Positions 1 to 5,804 of a stretch of DNA of 7,385 nucleotides are shown one piece after another (the stretch's first letter is position 1; the number at the start of each line of letters is the position of its first letter). The DNA is from Desulfobacteraceae bacterium UBA2230 (GTDB taxonomy: Bacteria; Desulfobacterota; Desulfobacteria; Desulfobacterales; Desulfosarcinaceae): positions 5,029-12,413 of the forward strand of contig DDYQ01000247.1 of NCBI GenBank assembly GCA_002348005.1, given 5' to 3'. The position numbers were made by a program, and so were the translations under genes. The notes under the pieces were generated by a model. The model was not told where the DNA came from, made no database searches, and saw only the letters and a program-made list of their open reading frames with translations.

Positions 1-491
1 TGTTTTTTCTCTGCGATGTAAAGTTGTTTTCGTTCGTCCCAGGCCACTTCCGGGTCGAGTTCCATGCCCAGGGTGGAAGCCAGCATGGTGGCCGCCAGGT
101 CCTCGGCGAAATCGCCGGCCTGACGTGCGGTCTGGCCGAAGCTATGGTGCTCCGAGATATAGCCGTATTGCATGCGGTCCACGGGTTGCGCCAATCCGAT
201 CGCGGAGGTGACCAGCCGGCTCGGTTCGTCGGTGTTCTCGCGCGCCATGACCACGAATGTAATCTGGCCGGGCACCAATTCCCGGAGACCTTGGTTCTTG
301 GTGATAATTTTGCAGTCCGGCGGGAAAATACTCGAAACCGTCACCAGATTGCACTTTTCAATACCCGCGTCGCGCAGGGCCAATTCGAAGCTCTGCAGTT
401 TATTCCGGTGGAACCCCACCCCCCGCGTGAAAAACATCCTTTTGGGAACCATGGGTACGAATTTGTCCAATTTTCGATTTCCTTTCTGCAT
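1..491 (-). CDS. pdaD: Pyruvoyl-dependent arginine decarboxylase, C-terminus cut by window edge
   Basis: This gene would convert arginine to agmatine and CO2 in the cytoplasm, the entry step to polyamine synthesis by the agmatine route. The frame is open from ATG at 491 to the left edge (163 codons) with no stop, so only a short C-terminal piece is likely missing compared with the family's usual 160-185 residues. Family features are visible: [16 protein letters not shown] near the N-terminus, [12 protein letters not shown] around residues 50-60, and [11 protein letters not shown] near 109-119. Proenzymes of this family self-cleave between two serines, here Ser53-Ser54, and the new N-terminal Ser becomes the pyruvoyl cofactor. 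Asn48 and Glu114 appear to match Asn47 and Glu109 of the Methanocaldococcus jannaschii enzyme (alignment from memory). I chose ATG 491 because GAGGG lies 9 nt upstream and an in-frame stop lies further up; Met14 is an alternative start. It has its own promoter and seems unrelated to the envelope cluster. Confidence 0.87.
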   Translation of the reverse strand, partial: MQKGNRKLDKFVPMVPKRMFFTRGVGFHRNKLQSFELALRDAGIEKCNLVTVSSIFPPDCKIITKNQGLRELVPGQITFVVMARENTDEPSRLVTSAIGLAQPVDRMQYGYISEHHSFGQTARQAGDFAEDLAATMLASTLGMELDPEVAWDERKQLYIAEKK

Positions 492-535
492 ACAATTGAA
501 CCCTCGGCAGCGCCATCGCCCGAAGAAACGGCGCG

Positions 536-564
536 ACTATATGCAAGACCCATTCATAATTCAA
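536..564 (-). promoter_or_regulatory. Putative sigma70-type promoter for the arginine decarboxylase gene
   Basis: Read on the minus strand, a -35 box TTGAAT (559-564) is followed by exactly 17 nt and a -10 box TATAGT (536-541). These match the consensus at 4 of 6 and 5 of 6 positions. The sequence just after the -10 is GC-rich (CGCGCC), the kind of discriminator found at growth-rate or stringently controlled promoters. Initiation near 529 would give a leader of about 38 nt before ATG 491. No operator is obvious. This is pattern-based only; transcription is not shown. Confidence 0.6.
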
Positions 565-979
565 TCATTTAATGAGGCAAGTATCCTGGCTCGAAAAACC
601 CATGCGGGCAGGCAGTTAGGCTTGTTTAGGATTAAGCATGTCGACAGCGTTCCGGGCGATCGCCGCAATCAGGATTTTACCGGCGCTTCGCCGACGGCCG
701 ACAGCCTGCTGCCGGCTGCTGTCGTTCAGATAATTTCCTGCAATCCTGGCTATTCGCTGATAGAGCGCAGGGACGCCCCCTTGCTTCGGGAAAATCAAGG
801 ACAGCCCCCGGGCAGCCGCGATCGCCCCGCTGGAGGCGCTTTTTACGGCCAAGCGCGCGGCCTCGGCCGCATCGCTGCCGAAGTAGTGTGCCGGCGCGTC
901 TGAACTGAAGATTGCTTCGGGCGATAATTGGGGGAGTTCAAGGTTACCCGCTGAAAGAATAAGTGGCAGGCTTTAGAGC
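565..979. other. Intergenic stretch without a confident gene; contains one protein-like open frame
   Basis: No recognisable gene or RNA is seen here. On the minus strand one frame is open from just after a TAA at 973-975 to a TAA at 616-618. Its translation looks protein-like, with alanine-rich helical stretches such as SDAAEAARLAVKSASSG and a C-terminal end IARNAVDMLNPKQA. It has no ATG or GTG start. The only usable start is TTG at 852, with GAGG 8 nt upstream, which would give a 78-residue product. It could be a small gene with a rare start, a decayed remnant or chance coding potential. I do not recognise the family and do not call it a gene. Confidence 0.35.
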
Positions 980-1021
980 GGCAGGCAGTCGGCATGCGGG
1001 CCTCATACCCGACTGCCTGCC
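980..1021 (-). terminator. Strong hairpin at the end of the envelope cluster, possible transcription end
   Basis: The arms GGCAGGCAGTCGG (980-992) and CCGACTGCCTGCC (1009-1021) are perfect 13-bp inverted repeats around a 16-nt loop, in which a further ATG/CAT triplet can pair. The hairpin lies about 45 nt after the stop of the pal-like gene, the last gene of the cluster. Neither side carries a T-run, so it is not a textbook Rho-independent terminator. It may mark a Rho-assisted 3' end or protect the mRNA 3' end from exonucleases. Confidence 0.45.
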
Positions 1022-1065
1022 CGATGGATCGCGATAATACTCTCAAGGGATAGGCCCCCGTCGCG

Positions 1066-1596
1066 TCAGTGGATCACGAACTGTGCTCGGCGATTGATGG
1101 CCCAGGAGGCCTCATTTTGGCCCTCCGAAAGCGGCCGCTCTTCGCCGTAACTGACGGTGTTCATCCGATCGACACGGATACCCTGGTAGAGAAAGTACTG
1201 TTTAACCATTTCGGCGCGACGCTCGCCCAATGCAATATTGTAGGCACTTGTGCCGCGCTCATCACAATGCCCTTCGACCGTAAAGTTCACCCCGGGATTG
1301 GCATGCAGAAATTCGGCTTTAGTATTCAGGATCTCGCGGGCCTGGTCCGACAATGCAGCGCTGGCGAAATCAAAATTTACATTTTGATTGCTAAATGCCG
1401 CTGCCGCCTGGGCAGCGGTCGAAGACCGTTCTTCCTGCGGTCGGGGCTGGACGGCTTGACCGGCGGTTATCGGCGGCGTCTCCGGGGGTGTGGTTTCCGA
1501 CTGCGCTTGCACCGTTTCCTTGGCGCAGGAAACCGTTAAAAACATGACAGGCAAGATCATGACCAGCGCCAGAGCCAGCCACATGTTCTTTCTCAT
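1066..1596 (-). CDS. Pal/OmpA-family peptidoglycan-associated lipoprotein
   Basis: This predicted outer-membrane lipoprotein would bind peptidoglycan and serve as the anchor on the envelope side of the machine. The 176-residue product begins MRKNMWLALALVMILPVMF and has a lipobox-like TVSC with Cys24. Ala follows the Cys, which by the +2 rule favours the outer membrane. A Pro/Gln/Thr-rich linker (about 35-65) precedes an OmpA-type domain (about 72-176). The signature reads NFDFASAALSD, VEGHCDERGTSAYNIALGERRAE and SYGEERP, and ends in NRRAQFVI. The Asp in HCDERGT and the Arg in GERRAE match the diaminopimelate-contacting residues of Pal. A longer frame to 1722 exists, but the start at 1596 has AGGAG 7 nt upstream and places the signal peptide correctly. 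It is last in the cluster, 137 nt after the exbB-like gene. No TolB gene lies in the window, so whether it is the housekeeping Pal or a dedicated paralogue is open; I give no symbol for that reason. Confidence 0.9.
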   Translation of the reverse strand: MRKNMWLALALVMILPVMFLTVSCAKETVQAQSETTPPETPPITAGQAVQPRPQEERSSTAAQAAAAFSNQNVNFDFASAALSDQAREILNTKAEFLHANPGVNFTVEGHCDERGTSAYNIALGERRAEMVKQYFLYQGIRVDRMNTVSYGEERPLSEGQNEASWAINRRAQFVIH

Positions 1597-1603
1597 TTGT
1601 TCT

Positions 1604-1608
1604 CTCCT
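1604..1608 (-). promoter_or_regulatory. Ribosome binding site that sets the start of the pal-like gene
   Basis: AGGAG on the minus strand lies 7 nt upstream of ATG 1594-1596. It supports this start over upstream in-frame starts whose extra residues (such as GCRACGLRGFIGPRG) do not look like a signal peptide. Confidence 0.7.
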
Positions 1609-1670
1609 TTGTTTTGCGGTTGACGGATCGCAGGCTTGTTGGATTGCAGGTCTATGGAAGGAGGGACGGA

Positions 1671-1690
1671 TATAGCCTCGAGGACCTATA
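1671..1690. other. Imperfect dyad in the gap before the pal-like gene
   Basis: On the plus strand the 20 bases read TATAG-CCTCGAGG-AC-CTATA: a palindromic octamer flanked by TATAG/CTATA arms with a 2-nt bulge. It lies in the 137-nt gap between the exbB-like stop (1734) and the pal-like start (1596). It could be a regulator site or a small mRNA hairpin; no well-spaced -35/-10 pair overlaps it. This is a weak call. Confidence 0.25.
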
Positions 1691-1733
1691 AACCCTCTCA
1701 ACCCACACGCCCGGCAACCCAATCACACCGTTA

Positions 1734-2456
1734 TTACGCACCCGATGGAACGGACTCCACCTGGGAGTTCCGGATGGGAGTACTCTGTGCTCCACCCGAA
1801 AGCTCCGCTTTGGCCTCCAACTGCCGCCTGCTGAAACTGGAAATACTGTTAAGGGCTTTAACCGATGCCATCTCCAGGCTGTCGACGATCTGGCCCGTGG
1901 TGGAGGTCAGCTTGGCATGCAGCAGCAGCAGCGGAATTGCGGACATCAGGCCGAAAGCCGTGGTGTTCATGGCCACCGAAATGCTGGCGGACAACAGATC
2001 GGCCTTTTCGGCCGGATTGGCGTTGGCCACCGCGGTGAAGGCCTCGATCAGACCCATGATGGTGCCCAGAAGACCCAGCAGGGTGGCGATATTGGACAGC
2101 AGGGCCACATAGGGCGTGCGCTTTTCCAGTTGCGGGATGATCTCCATCATGCTCTCTTCCATGGCGATCTCGATGTCCTCGCGGCGCCGGACCAGACCCT
2201 GCCGGGCCAGTCCCATCCCCAGCATTTGTGAAATGGTCGATTTATCCTTGTTGATGATTTCGCGTGCCTTGTCGAAATCACCCCTGGCCAGTATGGGTTG
2301 AAGCATATTCCAGACCCTGCGGTTCACGACCCGGACGCGGCTCAACTGTAACCAGCGTTCGGCCGCAATCACCATGCCGGCCACAAAGACGAACAGAATC
2401 GGATACATGAACAGCCCGCCTTTTTGAAAAAAGCCTATCATCGTATAGAAGCCCAT
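1734..2456 (-). CDS. ExbB/TolQ/MotA-family proton-channel protein, copy 1 (distal)
   Basis: This is a predicted inner-membrane subunit that would assemble around an ExbD/TolR-type dimer to form a proton-driven motor. The 240 residues show three membrane segments: about 16-36 (MYPILFVFVAGMVIAAERW), about 115-140 (VALLSNIATLLGLLGTIMGL) and about 157-182 (SISVAMNTTAFGLMSAIPL). A cytoplasmic loop lies between the first two. The GLLGTIMGLIEAF and TTAFGLMSAIP motifs are typical of the family. ATG 2456 has AGGAGG 5 nt upstream. Residues 89-199 are identical to copy 2 (5011-5661) except Ser193/Asn, and the DNA of that segment is almost identical too. The N-terminus is only moderately similar, and this copy has a polar tail about 24 residues longer. 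It lies between the TonB-like gene (79-nt gap) and the pal-like gene. The glutamate that ExbB and TolQ carry in TM3 appears to be Val161 here. Confidence 0.9.
   Translation of the reverse strand: MGFYTMIGFFQKGGLFMYPILFVFVAGMVIAAERWLQLSRVRVVNRRVWNMLQPILARGDFDKAREIINKDKSTISQMLGMGLARQGLVRRREDIEIAMEESMMEIIPQLEKRTPYVALLSNIATLLGLLGTIMGLIEAFTAVANANPAEKADLLSASISVAMNTTAFGLMSAIPLLLLHAKLTSTTGQIVDSLEMASVKALNSISSFSRRQLEAKAELSGGAQSTPIRNSQVESVPSGA
1861..2193 (-). repeat. Near-identical 333-bp core shared by the two exbB-like genes (copy A)
   Basis: This segment aligns without gaps to 5066-5398. I count 8 mismatches in 333 bp by eye, one of which changes an amino acid (Ser193 here, Asn in the other copy). 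Identity drops sharply on both sides. It encodes TM2, TM3 and the adjacent loop (residues about 89-199). There are no terminal inverted repeats and no transposase, so this is paralogue homogenisation rather than a mobile element. Confidence 0.9.
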
Positions 2457-2535
2457 GCTTACCTCCTGAAACCGAAAGATCGATGATCCATTTTTGACTC
2501 GCGTCGTATCGTGTTCCTGTGAACGTATTACTCCG

Positions 2536-4026
2536 CTATCCCGCGGGCAGAAAGTCGATCGGATACAGGATAGTGGTTTTGGGGACCCCGTCCTTGGGCC
2601 CGAAATTGAATCTCAAGATGCGTTCGACAATCTGAGCAACCAGCGACGGCGAGGCCAGGTCGGTGGACTCCACCTTGCACATGGACACCTCTCCGCCCGA
2701 TTCGATGCAGATACGCAGCAATATCTTACCGCGCAGGGTCGGATCTTTACGCAGTTCGGTGTTGTAGATTCGGTAAAGCGCCGCCTTGTAACGATCGAAG
2801 ACGATCTGGATTTCCTCGTCCGTTCTACCCGGACCGGGCCCGTCGCTCAGCGGTCTCGGCGTCGTTTCCCCTTTGGAGGCAATCGAACTGGTTACCCGAC
2901 CATAGCCGGTACCGTCCCCATTGCCGCCTCCACCGCCGCCGCCGACGCCACCGCCGCCCAGTCGGTCGACATTGCCGCTGCCGACATTGCGACTGACACC
3001 GAAGTTGCTGATACCGCCACTGGTGCCGCCATTCGCCTGCATGGCCACCAGGGAGCGGTGGGCAACCGCCTGTCCGGCCACAGCAGGGCTCAGTTTACTC
3101 AACTGCGCTTCGGTGCCCAGCTTTGCGATAGGAGTTTCCTGCATCAGATCCGCAAAGGTGTTCTTGAACGCCAGCACGCCGGCACTTTCGGCCTTCTTGC
3201 GCGCTGACGGTTGCCCGCCGCCTCCGGCCGCCAGTTTGGGGGGCGGTTCCGGTTCCCCGCCTTTTTTCGGTGGCGCTTCGGGCTGCGGGGCAGGCTTCTC
3301 CGGTTCGGGCTTGGGTTTGCTCTCTTCCAGGGGTTTGGGCTCCGGCTTCGGCTGCGGGGCCGGCCTGGGGGGCTCTTTCTTGACCAGCATGGCCAACCGC
3401 TCCGGAATCTCGACCACTTCGACTGAACGGTCCGGTATCGGCACATTCACCATGGGAATGAGCGCTCCGAAGAAGAAGCAGATGAGCAGCGCCACCAATA
3501 CGGCACGGCGGAAGCGCCTCTCACTCTCGGCTTCCTTGGTCCAGGGCATGACCATCGCCCGGTAGGGAACCGGCGAGATCTCCCGCTCGACGACGAATTC
3601 GTGGCGACGCTGTTCTTCCCGATCATGCGCATCACGCACATCCTCGTAAAGGCAGTCCAGTTCATCGAGGTGCTGATTCACCTGCGCCTGGAGATGGGTT
3701 TGCTTCTCCACAATGCCGCTGATCTTCTCTTCGAACCGAGATACACGGCCTCTGACCCGTTCCAGGTGTCCGGTGATATCCGTGCCCTCTGGAATCCCTT
3801 GCCAGAAGAGTTCATCCGCTTTGAGCTGCCCCAGCTTGTCAAACGCATTGCAGATATCCCGCAAAGCATCGAAGCGTTGCCGGGCGGCGGAAAACTTTTC
3901 AAGCTCTGCCTCTACCGCGCGCAATTCACCATCGAGGATTTCGCGTTTTTTCTGGATGTGCTCGATTTGCGCGTTGAGCGGCGCCAGTTCCTGTTCTAAT
4001 ATGGATGTATTCACGGGCATACCCAT
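2536..4026 (-). CDS. TonB-like energy transducer with cytoplasmic coiled coil and AgmX/PglI-type C-terminal domain
   Basis: This is probably the moving arm that links the inner-membrane motor to the outer envelope. The 496 residues divide as follows. Residues 1-170 are a charged, helical, coiled-coil-like region predicted to be cytoplasmic. The single membrane span is about 173-192 (AVLVALLICFFFGALIPMV). A Pro/Lys/Glu-rich linker covers about 218-264, with PxP repeats like those of TonB. A Gly-rich stretch spans about 333-367, with a run of seven Gly. The C-terminal domain (about 403-494) has IVFDRYKAALYRIYNTELRK, then DPTLRGKILLRICIESGGEV, and ends in YPIDFLPAG. That pattern (helix, xxPxLxGK, strand, G-V, YP-F) resembles the AgmX/PglI C-terminal domain of myxobacterial envelope and motility proteins and is TonB-like in shape. 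Cys440 and Cys450 in this periplasmic domain could form a disulfide. ATG 4026 overlaps the preceding TAA by one base, suggesting translational coupling. The local Shine-Dalgarno site is weak, and Met3 is an alternative start. Confidence 0.88.
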   Translation of the reverse strand: MGMPVNTSILEQELAPLNAQIEHIQKKREILDGELRAVEAELEKFSAARQRFDALRDICNAFDKLGQLKADELFWQGIPEGTDITGHLERVRGRVSRFEEKISGIVEKQTHLQAQVNQHLDELDCLYEDVRDAHDREEQRRHEFVVEREISPVPYRAMVMPWTKEAESERRFRRAVLVALLICFFFGALIPMVNVPIPDRSVEVVEIPERLAMLVKKEPPRPAPQPKPEPKPLEESKPKPEPEKPAPQPEAPPKKGGEPEPPPKLAAGGGGQPSARKKAESAGVLAFKNTFADLMQETPIAKLGTEAQLSKLSPAVAGQAVAHRSLVAMQANGGTSGGISNFGVSRNVGSGNVDRLGGGGVGGGGGGGNGDGTGYGRVTSSIASKGETTPRPLSDGPGPGRTDEEIQIVFDRYKAALYRIYNTELRKDPTLRGKILLRICIESGGEVSMCKVESTDLASPSLVAQIVERILRFNFGPKDGVPKTTILYPIDFLPAG

Positions 4027-4520
4027 TAGCTTTGGGCGGCCTTCTGGTTTACGGCCAGGGAAATCCGACCGTATCCAGAATCCGTGCAGGTTGACATTAT
4101 TTTCTTAAGCACAGTGAACGGAATCGTTTTATCCGCCAGTATGGTGACTTCCTTGTTCTCGATCACGTTTTTGGTGCTTATCCCGATAATGTTGCGTTCA
4201 AGCTGCCTGAGCCGATCGGTTATACTCGCGACGAGTTCAACATCGGCATCCAGTAGTTCAGAGGTGTTGGCCACCGCTTCACCCTGCACCAGCACGACCT
4301 CCTGACTGACCATGATCACGACTGTTTCTCGGGGCTTGGCCTCTACCAGCGAGTCAGGCAGCTTGATCTGTTTGGGCGCTTCTACAATTTCACTGCCGCC
4401 CGAATTGAAGAGCAGAAAAAACACGAGAATGGTGAAGACATCCATCAGCGAGGTCAGGTTGAGACCGACCAGCCTTTTCTTGTTGCGCCCCATCCGTCTG
4501 ATGCGTCTGCTGTTTCTCAT
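4026..4520 (-). CDS. ExbD/TolR-like protein with the conserved membrane Asp
   Basis: This is a predicted inner-membrane subunit carrying the protonatable residue of the motor. The 164 residues begin with a basic N-terminus (RRIRRMGRNKKR), followed by one membrane span (about 21-39, LNLTSLMDVFTILVFFLLF). Asp27 sits where ExbD Asp25 and TolR Asp23 bind protons. The rest is a periplasmic ExbD-type domain that includes EVTILADKTIPFTVLKKIM, the usual D-x-x-x-P-(F/Y)-x-x-(V/L) pattern. ATG 4520 overlaps the TGA of the preceding exbD-like gene in an ATGA junction and has AGGAG 7 nt upstream. Met10 is a less likely start. The gene lies between its paralogue and the TonB-like gene, with overlapping junctions on both sides, so the three products are probably made in fixed proportion. 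Confidence 0.92.
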   Translation of the reverse strand: MRNSRRIRRMGRNKKRLVGLNLTSLMDVFTILVFFLLFNSGGSEIVEAPKQIKLPDSLVEAKPRETVVIMVSQEVVLVQGEAVANTSELLDADVELVASITDRLRQLERNIIGISTKNVIENKEVTILADKTIPFTVLKKIMSTCTDSGYGRISLAVNQKAAQS

Positions 4521-5008
4521 GGCGCGTCTCCTATGGATATTTCCGGAAAAAGTACGGCCCGCTGAACTTCATCGCTTCCTTCCACCGGCACTTCGGTACT
4601 GCGCACGGCATCCATGATCTGGATCAAGTAGTCGTATTCTATTTCCGGTTCCATCAGAACGGTTGCATCCTGCTTCTCCGGATACTGGGCCTTAATGCGC
4701 GTGAGAATCTGGGAAAGCAGTTCCATGTCATACTGGTCGTCCTTGAGGGGAAGCGCAGCCTCAACGGAAGATCCGTTGGCGATCTCCAGCCCTGCTTTGC
4801 GCACGATCACTTCAATAGCGAAGTTGGGCGTGCTCGGCCCCGACCCACCGGCGCTGGTCGGAACGGTCAACTCCAGGATAGTCACGCGTGAAAAGACGGC
4901 GCTGATCAGCAGGAACGGAATAAGCACCACCATCAGATTAAGGAAAGTGGTGATATCCAGACCCGGAGTTTCCCCCCGCCCCCTTTTGTGCAAATGACGT
5001 CTGGTCAT
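4517..5008 (-). CDS. ExbD/TolR-like protein with Asn in place of the proton-binding Asp
   Basis: This is a divergent ExbD-family subunit of 163 residues. After a basic N-terminus (RRHLHKRGRGE) comes one membrane span (about 20-39) reading LDITTFLNLMVVLIPFLLI. Aligned with its neighbour (LNLTSLMDVFTILVFFLLF), the essential Asp is replaced by Asn24; an Asp at position 18 lies outside the expected site. The periplasmic part has PNFAIEVIVRKAGLEIANG, a run matching ExbD strand patterns, and PEIEYDYLIQIMDAVRS in the place of the usual C-terminal helix motif. The start has GAGGGG 8 nt upstream, lying within the end of the preceding exbB-like gene, which stops 2 nt before this ATG. It overlaps the next gene by 4 nt (ATGA). 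It probably forms a heteromer with the Asp-bearing paralogue and acts structurally or in gating rather than in proton transfer; this is inferred. Confidence 0.88.
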   Translation of the reverse strand: MTRRHLHKRGRGETPGLDITTFLNLMVVLIPFLLISAVFSRVTILELTVPTSAGGSGPSTPNFAIEVIVRKAGLEIANGSSVEAALPLKDDQYDMELLSQILTRIKAQYPEKQDATVLMEPEIEYDYLIQIMDAVRSTEVPVEGSDEVQRAVLFPEISIGDAP

Positions 5009-5010
5009 AA

Positions 5011-5661
5011 TCAGTTCCCCTCGAATTGGCGCTTGGCGAATTTGGAGATTGTATTGAGCGCCTTCACCGATGCCATCTCCAGGTTGTCGACGATCTGACC
5101 CGTGGTGGAGGTCAGCTTGGCATGCAGCAGCAGCAGCGGAATTGCGGACATCAGGCCGAAAGCCGTGGTGTTCATGGCCACCGAAATACTGGCGGACAAC
5201 AGATCGGCCTTTTCAGCCGGATTGGCGTTGGCCACCGCGGTGAAGGCCTCGATCAGACCCATGATGGTGCCCAGAAGACCCAGCAGCGTAGCGATATTCG
5301 ACAGCAGGGCCACATAGGGCGTGCGCTTTTCCAGTTGCGGGATGATCTCCATCATGCTCTCTTCCATGGCGATCTCGATGTCTTCGCGGCGCCGGACCGC
5401 CCCTTGTCGCGCCAGTCCCATGCCCAGCATCTGCGAGACGGCGGATTTGTCCTTGTTAACCAAATCCCTGGCCTTTTCGAATTCTCCTTTGGTCAGTATC
5501 GGAAGGAGTCGGTTCCACATTTTATGATTGGCGCTTCGGATGCGGTTTAACTGAACCCAGCGCTCGAAGGCGATGGCCATCCCGACCGCGAATACAAGCA
5601 AGATGGGGTACATGAACATCCCGCCCTTCTGAAAAAAGGCTACCACTGAATAAAATTCCAT
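5011..5661 (-). CDS. ExbB/TolQ/MotA-family proton-channel protein, copy 2 (proximal)
   Basis: This inner-membrane motor subunit has 216 residues and the same three-span layout as copy 1. TM1 lies at about 16-36 (MYPILLVFAVGMAIAFERW), TM2 at about 115-140 and TM3 at about 157-182. ATG 5661 has GGAGG 6 nt upstream. From residue 89 to 199 it matches copy 1 at protein level except for one position. The first 88 residues differ at many positions (for example SANHKMWNRLLPILTKGEF against VVNRRVWNMLQPILARGDF), and it lacks the longer polar C-terminal tail. It starts the exbB-exbD-exbD block and is followed after 2 nt by the Asn-bearing exbD-like gene, so it is probably that protein's direct partner. 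The 143-nt gap upstream (5662-5804) has no convincing promoter or terminator; it repeats the 9-mer AGAATACGG and contains a CGATATCG palindrome. Confidence 0.91.
   Translation of the reverse strand: MEFYSVVAFFQKGGMFMYPILLVFAVGMAIAFERWVQLNRIRSANHKMWNRLLPILTKGEFEKARDLVNKDKSAVSQMLGMGLARQGAVRRREDIEIAMEESMMEIIPQLEKRTPYVALLSNIATLLGLLGTIMGLIEAFTAVANANPAEKADLLSASISVAMNTTAFGLMSAIPLLLLHAKLTSTTGQIVDNLEMASVKALNTISKFAKRQFEGN
5066..5398 (-). repeat. Near-identical 333-bp core shared by the two exbB-like genes (copy B)
   Basis: This is the partner of 1861-2193, in the same orientation and about 3.2 kb away. The alignment is gap-free with 8 mismatches by eye, 7 of them synonymous. The codons immediately outside both boundaries show ordinary paralogue divergence. 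Confidence 0.9.
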
Positions 5662-5804
5662 GACTTTCCTCCACCCAAGACGATAAAGTTTTTTATTCCG
5701 TATTCTTACCGTGTCGGTGCCGCTATCGATATCGCTCGCGTTCCAGTGTCCGATTTCGATTACGACTGCGACCCGACTGCGCTGCCGAACCGTATTCTGA
5801 GCAG

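Noticed and set aside
24..572. Plus-strand open frame of 182 codons (and a second one at 172-903)
   Set aside because: These are antisense to the arginine decarboxylase and the adjacent intergenic DNA. Their translations have no recognisable domain, while the minus strand shows clear family motifs.
1918..1935. CAG-type triplet run, also at about 5125
   Set aside because: It encodes the conserved Leu run of TM3 in both exbB-like genes and is part of the shared 333-bp core.
2925..2960. GCC/CCG-rich run resembling a microsatellite
   Set aside because: It encodes the Gly-rich linker of the TonB-like protein, and the codons are mixed rather than a pure repeat.
2494..3565. Long plus-strand open frames opposite the TonB-like gene
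   Set aside because: They are shadows of the Pro/Gly-rich coding sequence; the translations are low-complexity Pro, Ser and Gly runs without motifs.
1861..5398. Direct repeats considered as an insertion sequence or composite transposon
   Set aside because: The repeats lie wholly inside two homologous genes, have no terminal inverted repeats or transposase, and match codon for codon as paralogues.
5662..5804. Possible internal promoter or terminator before the proximal exbB-like gene
   Set aside because: Only short palindromes and a duplicated 9-mer are visible; no -35/-10 pair with acceptable spacing and no hairpin with a T-run.
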